Shown here piece by piece: positions 1-5,710 of a stretch of DNA of 8,629 bases (positions within the stretch are counted from its first letter, which is position 1; every line of letters starts with the position of its first letter). A program made the translations under genes and the position numbers. The stretch lies in the NCBI GenBank assembly GCA_030150595.1, contig JASLFQ010000117.1, forward strand, positions 1 through 8,629. Direction: 5' to 3'. This stretch comes from Aquirhabdus sp. (GTDB lineage Bacteria > Pseudomonadota > Gammaproteobacteria > Pseudomonadales > Moraxellaceae). A model generated the notes under the pieces. The model made no database searches. It was not told the DNA's origin and worked only from the letters and a program-made list of their open reading frames with translations.

Positions 1-216
1 TCACACGCACCCACGCACCCACGCACCAATCAAACCAAAATAAGAAATAACTGTGCCCAAACCAAAGTCTATTGCCCAGATATTTTGATTTTCAATGCCA
101 CCCAAACCTAAAGCTATGCCGTCAACTGTTCCTAAAATTGAGATAGTCGTAATCACTATCCCACAAAAAATCATCAATTTTCTTAGCCACTTGGACTCAA
201 TACTTGTTGGATTCAC
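1..216 (-). CDS. Small two-helix membrane protein of unknown function
   Basis: This 71-residue protein is not one I recognise. It begins at a GTG codon (214-216), chosen because an AAGGTGA Shine-Dalgarno sequence sits three bases upstream, and it ends at a TGA lying exactly on the window edge (1-3). After a short charged N-terminus (about residues 1-13, ESKWLRK) there is a hydrophobic stretch at about residues 14-38 and a second at about 47-66, so a small inner-membrane hairpin is likely. The last eight codons (GAWVRGCV) are three copies of an 8-bp repeat, and any change in copy number would move the stop codon. It follows the olsA-like gene on the same strand after a 48-bp gap, so co-transcription is possible. 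The strong ribosome binding site and clear hydrophobic pattern support a real gene. Function is unknown. Confidence 0.6.
   Translation of the reverse strand: MNPTSIESKWLRKLMIFCGIVITTISILGTVDGIALGLGGIENQNIWAIDFGLGTVISYFGLIGAWVRGCV
4..27. repeat. Three perfect tandem copies of an 8-bp unit (CACGCACC)
   Basis: The octamer CACGCACC occurs three times without interruption and ends directly before the stop codon of the small membrane gene, which reads it as GGTGCGTG. Three units make 24 bases, or eight whole codons, so the present frame is preserved. One unit is not a multiple of three, so gain or loss of a copy would shift the frame past the present TGA into sequence outside this window. Confidence 0.9.
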
Positions 217-219
217 AAC

Positions 220-226
220 TCACCTT
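220..226 (-). promoter_or_regulatory. Ribosome binding site deciding the GTG start of the small membrane gene
   Basis: Read on the minus strand, the bases are AAGGTGA followed by GTT and then the GTG start. This is a near-consensus Shine-Dalgarno sequence at usual spacing. It is the main reason for calling a GTG start and for believing that the short reading frame is translated. Confidence 0.6.
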
Positions 227-264
227 GTTTGATTGAAAACCAAATCAACATGCCCATCTTAAAC

Positions 265-1081
265 TTACTGAACCAATACCTGCTGTTGCAACTCCGCCAA
301 GCCTTCGCGCATCTTACGCAATAGCTCATCCGTTAATGTATGCACATCATGTCCTTCGACAGAAATCGCAGCGAGCGGAAGTACATGCGCGCGCACCTTA
401 CTCCGCCCAAGCACGTCTTGCAGATGCGTACCAAAAGTCATATCACCGATATACGGCATCACGCCATCCAAACGACCATCAGGCCCTTGATAGCACAAAA
501 TCATCGGTTGTACAGACGTACCAGTTTCCACTGCTGCTGCTAAATAACTTGCTGTGCAAGCGGCGAATTTCGCGTCCGTCAGTTGTCGTTCCTTCGGGAA
601 AGAACAAAACAGGTAACTTCTGACGTAAGAATCCTGCAATCTGAACCGCAACAGCATCTGCATCGCCCGATCCACGTTTAATAAATAATGTACCCGCAGC
701 TTTTGCCAAACGCCCAATCACAGGCCAGCTTGCCACTTCTGCTTTTGATAAAAAGAATACTGGTGCAGCAGAACCAATGACAGGAATATCCGTCCATGAC
801 ACATGATTACTGACCCAAAGCGCATGCTCTGTCGGCATCTCACCGTGAATTTTCACTTCGATTGCCAAGGCACTACATAACTTCAGACAAACATCTCGAA
901 TCACACGTGGATGATGTGGTTGATTTGGCTTGGTCAAAGCCCCACTCACACCTGCTGCATAAAACCCCTGACCAACAGCCAAAGCCAGACCGCTTGAACG
1001 GAATATTCTACGAATTTGACGACGTGTTTGTGTAGATAATGATGGAGCAGAAAAAGGATGAACAACTGGCGGCTTCGACAT
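265..1081 (-). pseudogene. olsA: OlsA/PlsC-type lysolipid O-acyltransferase, interrupted by a frameshift
   Basis: This family transfers an acyl chain from acyl-ACP to a lysolipid at the inner membrane. Next to an OlsB-type gene, the likely substrate is lyso-ornithine lipid. Reading from the ATG at 1081, the first frame carries the NHxxxxD motif (N92, H93, D98), the block II region around FIKRG (133-137), and FPEGTTT (161-167), then LHSKLF at 175-180. It should continue AAAVETG, but that sequence is one base out of phase. The correct continuation (VQPMILCY with its block IV proline, ending LQQQVLVQ) lies in the other frame and stops at 265. Removing one base near 541-545 gives a single 271-residue protein, the normal family length. 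Uncorrected, the first frame adds about 20 unrelated residues and stops at 479, for 200 residues in total. The shift could be a sequencing error, a true mutation or recoding. A GAGAA ribosome binding site precedes the ATG. A general PlsC paralogue is the alternative identity. Confidence 0.85.
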
Positions 1082-1109
1082 AAATATTCTCAGAAAAGCA
1101 CATACCTCT

Positions 1110-1127
1110 GATGGTTAATCTACCATC
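1110..1127. other. Small hairpin in the olsA leader
   Basis: The arms GATGGT (1110-1115) and ACCATC (1122-1127) are perfectly complementary around a 6-base loop. They lie 28 bases upstream of the olsA start, inside the predicted 5' leader. No T-run follows on the minus strand, so this is not an obvious terminator. It may be incidental or a leader structure. Confidence 0.35.
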
Positions 1128-1163
1128 GAGGGAAAAACAAAATAATGATGCGACAATAACGAA

Positions 1164-1192
1164 ACATTAGCCGATCTGATTCAAACTTGCAA
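1164..1192 (-). promoter_or_regulatory. Possible promoter of the olsA-like gene
   Basis: On the minus strand, TTGCAA (1192-1187) and TAATGT (1169-1164) are separated by exactly 17 bases. The -35 matches four of six consensus positions. The -10 keeps the first two and last positions. A separate promoter is expected because a terminator ends the olsB transcript just upstream. The match is weak. Confidence 0.3.
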
Positions 1193-1235
1193 AAGGAATA
1201 ACGCCAAAGTCTTGTATTGTGACGTCATTCCTCTC

Positions 1236-1274
1236 AAAAATCGTGAGCCTAAGCCGCAGTGAGCCGCTCACGAT
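1236..1274 (-). terminator. Intrinsic terminator of olsB, overlapping its coding end
   Basis: On the minus strand ATCGTGAGC (1274-1266) and GCTCACGAT (1248-1240) form a perfect 9-bp stem with a 17-base loop, followed by a run of T (1240-1236, the first pairing in the stem). The 5' arm is part of the last olsB codons and the TAG stop lies in the loop. A competing shorter palindrome (GTGAGC-C-GCTCAC on the plus strand, 1259-1271) lies within the same stretch. Confidence 0.65.
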
Positions 1275-2004
1275 ATTTAGAAGTCATTTCAACAATAGGC
1301 AGCCAGATCAACACATCTGCACAATGAAATACTGGATCAAAACAGGCTTGTGTCCCCAATTTCGCATTCATACGCAAATACGTTTTTAACAACGTAGGAA
1401 TCTCTGGCTGTTGTTTCGAAATCGGAGTTGGCAGCGGACGACGTGCTCGTATAGGCACCGACAATCGATTTTTTTCTGGCAAACTATTTAACCAACCTTG
1501 GCAATCACCATCGCCCAAAGGCAGAGAGGCACATCCAATGAGAATATCCGAATTCCACTGCGCTGCAACTTCAGCAACGCCTTGCCATAAGGTTTGTATC
1601 GCACGCATCGACGAATAATTAGGTGCAACACACGTACGTCCAATCTCGAGAAAATTCCCAGGAGTCGCCGCTAACGCATCTCTTAAATCAAACTCTTGTT
1701 CACTATAAAAACCACCCGCAAGACATGCGCGCTCACGATCCATCATTCGAGTTGTTGCGACCAATCGGGAACCGTCAAATACCATGAGATGTGCACAATA
1801 CACATCGAAACGATCTTCGTCCAAGCCATTTTCAAACTGCATATCAAATGCAGGGCCAAAAGCTTCCGCGCGCAATCGTTGCACGAGTTTAAGATCATCC
1901 ACACTCTCGGCCAAACGAACCGAAAGTGGTGTTAAATTTTTAGTTTTTCTCATATCTTCAATAGTCGAATTTGCCACGCTGCAACTGACTTGGGTATCCA
2001 TCAT
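1249..2004 (-). CDS. olsB: OlsB-type N-acyltransferase (ornithine or amino-acid lipid synthesis, step 1)
   Basis: This GNAT-fold enzyme of the OlsB/Acetyltransf_5 family attaches a 3-hydroxyacyl chain from acyl-ACP to the alpha-amino group of ornithine (some relatives may use lysine), giving the lyso-amino-acid lipid. The 251 residues show the family landmarks: D65RFDVYCAHLMVFD with the conserved Asp and His; LEIGRTCVAPNY at 119-130, the acyl-donor core; IGCASLPLGDG at 156-166; then LLKTYLRMNAKLG and a final DPVFHCADVLIWLPI. No membrane helix is evident, so it is probably peripheral. The start is uncertain. The ATG at 2004 has no good ribosome binding site, a second ATG follows immediately, and the first 18 residues look unconserved, so Met19 (near 1950) is possible. 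It is separated from the olsA-like gene by 167 bp holding a terminator, so the two may be regulated apart. Gene identity is secure at family level, but the amino acid substrate is inferred. Confidence 0.85.
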   Translation of the reverse strand: MMDTQVSCSVANSTIEDMRKTKNLTPLSVRLAESVDDLKLVQRLRAEAFGPAFDMQFENGLDEDRFDVYCAHLMVFDGSRLVATTRMMDRERACLAGGFYSEQEFDLRDALAATPGNFLEIGRTCVAPNYSSMRAIQTLWQGVAEVAAQWNSDILIGCASLPLGDGDCQGWLNSLPEKNRLSVPIRARRPLPTPISKQQPEIPTLLKTYLRMNAKLGTQACFDPVFHCADVLIWLPIVEMTSKYRERLTAA

Positions 2005-2204
2005 AAAGGCGATGCTCTAAGAAACAGAGACTTAATATAGCCATAAGACTTTGCAATATGATGAAAAAGAATACAGTACCCAAAACATCAACAAATCGAC
2101 GAACTCAACTCCATGGCAAAAGTGAAAAAGCACGGCAAATTATCGATTAAAACACGATCAACTGCGCACTTTATGCAGCTCTCAATATCCTGTCAAGCGA
2201 TACA

Positions 2205-2213
2205 TGGTATACT
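2205..2213 (+). promoter_or_regulatory. Extended -10 promoter element for hflX
   Basis: TGG directly followed by TATACT matches the extended -10 pattern (TGn then a near-consensus hexamer, TATACT versus TATAAT). No good -35 hexamer is seen at 16-18 bp, which extended -10 promoters tolerate. It would start a leader of roughly 80 bases before the hflX ATG. The rest of the 294-bp divergent region (2005-2298) holds no convincing gene, and hfq, a frequent hflX neighbour, is absent. Confidence 0.45.
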
Positions 2214-2298
2214 GACAAATCCATTCAAACACACCTTCTTTCAATAACAATGCTTAACATCTTGTCACTTCATTTGTTTAATATCAGTACGGAAATCT

Positions 2299-3738
2299 AT
2301 GGAACTGTTTGACCGACCGAGTGGTGGCGAACGTGCACTTCTGGTTCACCTAAATATCTCTCACATCGACCATCAAGACCTCGAAGAATTCCGTTTGCTT
2401 GCATTATCCGCAGGCGCAGAAATTATCGATTTCATTACAGGTTCTCGTAAAAAACCTGATGCACGCTTGTTTGTTGGAAAAGGAAAAGCCGAAGAAATTC
2501 ATCAATCCGTCGAGACAAATGCCATTGATCTCGTGATTTTCGATCACACGTTGACGCCTGCACAAGAACGTAACTTAGAAAAAATATTTCAATGCCGCGT
2601 CGTCGATCGTACGGGTTTGATTCTGGACATTTTCGCCCAACGTGCACGTACCTTTGAAGGAAAGTTACAGGTAGAACTCGCTCAGCTTGATCATTTATCT
2701 TCACGCTTAGTCCGCGGCTGGACTCACCTTGAACGCCAAGGTGGCGGTATTGGCCTACGCGGCCCTGGTGAAACTCAGCTTGAAACCGACCGTCGTTTAT
2801 TGCAAATTCGTGTTGGTCAACTCAAAGAACGACTCAACAAAGTGCGCCAAACGCGTAAGCAAGGTCGTGCAGCACGTCAAAAAGCTGATATTCCTACATT
2901 ATCTTTGGTCGGCTATACCAATGCGGGGAAATCAACCCTGTTTAATCGACTAGCCGAAAGCGATGTCTATGTCGCCAATCAACTGTTTGCAACGCTCGAC
3001 CCGACGCTGCGTCGCTTAGAGTGGCAAGGCCTAGGCCCGTTGGTTCTAGCAGATACTGTTGGTTTTGTTCGCCATTTACCACATGGGCTGGTTGAATCAT
3101 TCCGCGCGACTTTGGAAGAAACGCTTGAAGCAGATTTACTGTTGCATGTGATTGACCAAAGCAGTGAAGATCGCGACGATCAAATTGATGCGGTCGAAGC
3201 CGTGCTGAAAGAAATTGGCGCTGATGTTCCTATTCTTCGGGTTTACAACAAAATTGATGTGAGCGGTGATGCACCATCTTTACATGAAGGCTCACCAGAT
3301 GTCCCTGACCGCGTCTATGTTTCCGCCTATAGCGGCGCTGGCATGGACTTGCTAAAACAAGCGGTACAACAGCGACTTTCTGTCGGTAAAGTCTCCTCTT
3401 TTCACCTAACATTGCCACTTAGCGCGGGTCGCTTGCGTAGTCAGCTGTATCGTTTAGGCGTCATTCAAAATGAACATATTTTGGATAATGGCGCGTTTGA
3501 ATTGACCATTACCCTATCTATACCTACACTTGCGCGGATTCTTGCAGAAGCTCAGATTAATCCAGATGACATCTTGCCTGAGGATGAAGCTAAGTTGTTT
3601 CGTCGAACGCTAGAACATTTTGAACAAGTCAAGATTGAACGTGCGCAAGCAAAACAAGCGCTTGATGACATGGATGTCGATGAAGACGCTTTGATGCAGC
3701 AACTCGAAGACGCAACGCGACCCATTCATCACATTTAG
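2299..3738 (+). CDS. hflX: Ribosome-splitting GTPase HflX
   Basis: HflX binds the large ribosomal subunit and uses GTP binding to split stalled ribosomes, especially after heat or antibiotic stress. The 479 residues show an N-terminal HflX domain (about 20-110), the family signature GLRGPGETQLETDRR at 152-166, and a basic coiled-coil linker (about 165-195). The GTPase domain carries G1 GYTNAGKST (205-213), G3 DTVGF (252-256), G4 NKID (317-320) and G5 SAYSG (342-346). All nucleotide-contact motifs are intact. A C-terminal domain follows, ending in a charged, acidic tail (about 430-475) that makes it longer than the 426-residue E. coli protein. The ATG at 2299 has GGA six bases upstream. The gene starts a plus-strand cluster, with lrgA beginning 13 bp after its stop, so the three genes probably share a transcript. 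Identification is very secure. Confidence 0.97.
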   Translation: MELFDRPSGGERALLVHLNISHIDHQDLEEFRLLALSAGAEIIDFITGSRKKPDARLFVGKGKAEEIHQSVETNAIDLVIFDHTLTPAQERNLEKIFQCRVVDRTGLILDIFAQRARTFEGKLQVELAQLDHLSSRLVRGWTHLERQGGGIGLRGPGETQLETDRRLLQIRVGQLKERLNKVRQTRKQGRAARQKADIPTLSLVGYTNAGKSTLFNRLAESDVYVANQLFATLDPTLRRLEWQGLGPLVLADTVGFVRHLPHGLVESFRATLEETLEADLLLHVIDQSSEDRDDQIDAVEAVLKEIGADVPILRVYNKIDVSGDAPSLHEGSPDVPDRVYVSAYSGAGMDLLKQAVQQRLSVGKVSSFHLTLPLSAGRLRSQLYRLGVIQNEHILDNGAFELTITLSIPTLARILAEAQINPDDILPEDEAKLFRRTLEHFEQVKIERAQAKQALDDMDVDEDALMQQLEDATRPIHHI

Positions 3739-3751
3739 TCGAAATACTTTT

Positions 3752-4195
3752 ATGTCAGCCCATTCATCAGAACCCAATGCTGAAGATCAACGCATCAATA
3801 GCGAGAATGCATCTCTCGCCGTTCATGCTAAAGCAAAATTCGATTGGCAAATGCTCGTTGTCGTCGCTGCCATGATCATCTTTATCCGCGAAATGTCCGT
3901 ATGGCTCATGACGCAGATTGGCTATGAAAACTTAGGCAATTTTTTAGGCTTATTTATCTTATTCGGCTTTGCGACGGCTTATCGACGATATAAAGGTGAA
4001 GTCCCTAGCCGCATAGTGATTGCGAACTCCAAAATCCTTAAAGAAAGTATCTTCGCGTTTTTACCGATTTGCGCAGGTGTCGGCATTCTGCTGGCTCATC
4101 TAGGCAATGATACTTACAAAATCGTGTTGATTATGCTGATCAGCACCCTTTTCCCATTACGCTTATACGCATACCTCGTCAAGAAATGGCTATGA
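3752..4195 (+). CDS. lrgA: LrgA/CidA-family membrane protein
   Basis: This is a small membrane protein of the LrgA (CidA, YohJ) family, proposed as a holin-like regulator of murein hydrolases or as a subunit of a pyruvate or small-metabolite transporter with LrgB. Four hydrophobic segments lie at about residues 34-54, 61-77, 98-117 and 122-143. The pattern FLGLFILF, then ILKESIFAFLPICAGVGIL, fits the family's glycine-rich second helix and its LFFVPAGVGI-type third helix. The hydrophilic first 30 residues (MSAHSSEPNAEDQ) are long for the family. No strong ribosome binding site precedes the ATG, so translation may couple to hflX 13 bp upstream. Its end overlaps lrgB. The pairing with an unmistakable LrgB strengthens the call. 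The transported or controlled substrate is unknown. Confidence 0.8.
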   Translation: MSAHSSEPNAEDQRINSENASLAVHAKAKFDWQMLVVVAAMIIFIREMSVWLMTQIGYENLGNFLGLFILFGFATAYRRYKGEVPSRIVIANSKILKESIFAFLPICAGVGILLAHLGNDTYKIVLIMLISTLFPLRLYAYLVKKWL

Positions 4196-4896
4196 TCGAC
4201 TTTTTATCACAACATTTATCGCACTTTTATTCAGCCACGATTACTATTTGGGTTGGATTCTTTTTGACCCTAATCGGCTATATCGCAGCCAAACTCTTGA
4301 ACCAAAAGTTTCCACGTGTACCACTGGTTATCGCTGCAATTGTGTTTGTCGTCGCATTACTTGCACTATGTGATTGGCAATACGAAGCCTATGCAAAAAC
4401 CGTTGCGCCTGTATTCACTCGCTTACTGGGTTATGCAACAGTGGCCTTAGCTATTCCATTAGCGACCATTCGATTTGATGAGCTACCGATTAAACGCGTG
4501 ATTGGATTATTTACCATTGCAACACTGCTTGGCAGCTTATTGCCGATGTCATTGGCCTATGGATTACATCTCACGCATCCCGAAGTCATGGCCTTTGCAA
4601 CACGTGCTGTCACCACGCCGATTGCGCTCAATGTTGCGGCATTAATTCATGCGCCTTTAGTATTGGCGAGTTTCATCGTCATTTTTTCAGGAATTGTAGG
4701 GGCTGCACTTTCGCCACTCATTTTACGCAAAGTCGATGACGAACGCGCGGCTGGGTTTGCACTGGGTCTCGCTGCCCATGCCATTGGCACTGCGCAAGCA
4801 TGGCAACGTAGCCCTGTCGCGGGCGAATACGCAGCATTGGGCATGGCGGTGAACGGTGTCCTGACTGCACTCTGGGTTATTCCCTTTTTCTCATAA
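4192..4896 (+). CDS. lrgB: LrgB/CidB-family membrane protein
   Basis: This is a polytopic inner-membrane partner of LrgA (LrgB, CidB, YohK family), about 234 residues, the usual size. It is hydrophobic throughout, with segments near residues 14-34, 46-62, 82-95, 104-124, 144-178 and 212-236 (counted from the ATG at 4186). The family signatures ATRAVTTPIALNVAALI (138-154) and GLAAHAIGTAQAW (194-206) are present. I favour the ATG at 4192 because it gives a 4-base ATGA overlap with the lrgA stop and lies six bases after an AAGAA. The ATG at 4186, two codons earlier, is the alternative. The overlap indicates translational coupling. Roles described for the family include murein hydrolase control and pyruvate transport, and which applies here cannot be seen. 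Confidence 0.9.
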   Translation: MIDFLSQHLSHFYSATITIWVGFFLTLIGYIAAKLLNQKFPRVPLVIAAIVFVVALLALCDWQYEAYAKTVAPVFTRLLGYATVALAIPLATIRFDELPIKRVIGLFTIATLLGSLLPMSLAYGLHLTHPEVMAFATRAVTTPIALNVAALIHAPLVLASFIVIFSGIVGAALSPLILRKVDDERAAGFALGLAAHAIGTAQAWQRSPVAGEYAALGMAVNGVLTALWVIPFFS

Positions 4897-4921
4897 AGTG
4901 GCTGCTTAAGCTATTTTTCTT
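4895..4921 (+). terminator. Weak intrinsic terminator after lrgB
   Basis: TGGCT (4899-4903) and AGCTA (4909-4913) pair with one G-U around a 5-base loop, followed by TTTTTCTT. A-T pairs can extend the stem into the AAAG upstream. It begins at the lrgB stop codon. The stem is short, so efficiency is doubtful, but the position and T-run fit the end of an hflX-lrgA-lrgB transcript. Confidence 0.45.
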
Positions 4922-4984
4922 AAAGTACTTTCATAAATAGTACATGGAAATAATATACTTATATATTCAAAACAACCTCGCGCA

Positions 4985-4993
4985 TGCTATAAA
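4985..4993 (+). promoter_or_regulatory. Possible extended -10 promoter for the DUF2147 gene
   Basis: TGC followed by TATAAA resembles an extended -10 element, 29 bases before the ATG. The upstream stretch 4914-4970 is strongly AT-rich, which could act as an UP-like region, but no clear -35 is visible. Confidence 0.4.
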
Positions 4994-5022
4994 AACACAA
5001 TAAGAACTTGAGGAAATAATGA

Positions 5023-5499
5023 ATGAAAATATCAACACCACAAGCATTGTTTATGAGTTGCGTCTTAGGTCTGGCTTGCAGTATTTCAGGCATGAGTCAC
5101 GCTGCAGATGTCACAGGAACTTGGAAAACGATTGACGATAAAACGGGCTTCGCCAAATCCATTATCAGAATCGAAAAAAATGCCGATGGCACATACGGAG
5201 GAACGGTCGTAAAAATTCTGTCTCATCCAGGTTATACACCAGAAGTGTATTGTGTCGATTGCCCAGCACCGTTTACCCACAAACCCATTGAAGGTCTGAA
5301 TATACTTTGGGGATTGAAACCTGACTCATCTGAAGCAGGGTTATATGATGGCGGACAAATCCTCGATCCGTTAAGTGGTCACATGTATAAAGCAAAAATG
5401 ACACTTGCCGCAGACGGCAACACACTCAATGTGCGTGGCTATATTGGTTTTTCACTCCTAGGTCGCAGCCAAGTCTGGCATCGCGAAACCGGAAACTAG
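5023..5499 (+). CDS. Secreted DUF2147 family protein
   Basis: This is a periplasmic or exported protein of 158 residues in the DUF2147 family, whose biochemical role is not established. A signal peptide is clear: positively charged MK, a hydrophobic core at about residues 8-22, and a likely cleavage site after SHA (residue 27). The mature part begins DVTGTWKT, the family's conserved N-terminal GTW. It continues with DGTYGGTVVKI, then YCVDCPAPFTHKPIEGLNILWGL (76-98), YDGGQILDPLSGHMYKAKMTL (108-128), and the highly typical end NVRGYIGFSLLGRSQVWHRE (136-155). A CxxC pair (C77, C80) may form a disulfide or bind metal. AGGA eight bases upstream supports the ATG at 5023. The gene stands alone between apparent terminators. 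Confidence 0.88.
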   Translation: MKISTPQALFMSCVLGLACSISGMSHAADVTGTWKTIDDKTGFAKSIIRIEKNADGTYGGTVVKILSHPGYTPEVYCVDCPAPFTHKPIEGLNILWGLKPDSSEAGLYDGGQILDPLSGHMYKAKMTLAADGNTLNVRGYIGFSLLGRSQVWHRETGN

Positions 5500-5533
5500 A
5501 ACTGAGCTAATCACGACAAAAAAAGCCAAATAA

Positions 5534-5560
5534 TGTGCCTATGTCGATCACATAGGCACA
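5534..5560 (+). terminator. Strong hairpin after the DUF2147 gene, atypical terminator
   Basis: An 11-bp perfect stem (TGTGCCTATGT and its complement) closes a 5-base loop, 34 bases after the DUF2147 stop codon. No T-run follows on the plus strand. Instead an A-run (5518-5524) lies upstream, so on the minus strand the hairpin would be followed, after a gap, by seven T. It may end the DUF2147 transcript, stabilise its 3' end, or be an operator for the gene downstream. Confidence 0.4.
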
Positions 5561-5621
5561 ATCAAATCATTCAAATCGTAACAATACAAAGAAACACATC
5601 AAACAAAAAAGATAGATAAAT

Positions 5622-5684
5622 TTCCTGACTAGTGCTAACTTAAATGTGACTCAGTTTGCATAAACTAAGTTCGTAAATCAGGAA
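5622..5684 (+). other. Nested inverted repeats in the leader of the diguanylate cyclase gene
   Basis: The outer arms TTCCTGA (5622-5628) and TCAGGAA (5678-5684) enclose AACTTA (5637-5642) and TAAGTT (5666-5671), which enclose AGTTT-gcat-AAACT (5653-5666). The outer two pairs are fully compatible. The innermost shares one base with the middle pair. Only 26 bases separate the outer arm from the start codon. It does not match the c-di-GMP riboswitch consensus I know. It could be an RNA leader structure or operator sites. Confidence 0.35.
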
Positions 5685-5710
5685 GATTTACATTTACTGC
5701 GATAACAAGG

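Noticed and set aside
529..541. AGC trinucleotide run as the cause of the olsA frameshift
   Set aside because: Gain or loss of whole 3-bp units cannot change the frame. The extra base is at the TTTA edge of the run, not a repeat-copy change.
479..560. The 20-residue end of the first olsA frame as a genuine alternative C-terminus
   Set aside because: It has no resemblance to the acyltransferase family, while the other frame restores the expected block IV region and the normal length.
1220..1227. TGACGTCA palindrome in the olsB-olsA spacer as an operator
   Set aside because: An 8-bp palindrome is expected by chance, and nothing links it to a bacterial regulator or a promoter position.
1696..2020. 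Plus-strand frames opposite olsB
   Set aside because: They are shadows of the conserved olsB reading frame with no ribosome binding site or domain.
2113..2247. 44-codon plus-strand frame (MAKVKKHGK...) upstream of hflX as a small gene
   Set aside because: It has no ribosome binding site or recognisable domain, and it overlaps the likely hflX promoter.
2262..2284. TTGTCA and TAATAT before hflX as a promoter
   Set aside because: The hexamers are only 11 bp apart, too close for a sigma-70 promoter.
5019..5021. ATG just before the DUF2147 start as an alternative start
   Set aside because: It is in another reading frame and does not lead to the signal peptide or the conserved domain.
5622..5684. 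Cyclic di-GMP riboswitch ahead of the diguanylate cyclase
   Set aside because: The conserved core sequences and loops of class I or II riboswitches were not found. Only simple nested stems are present.
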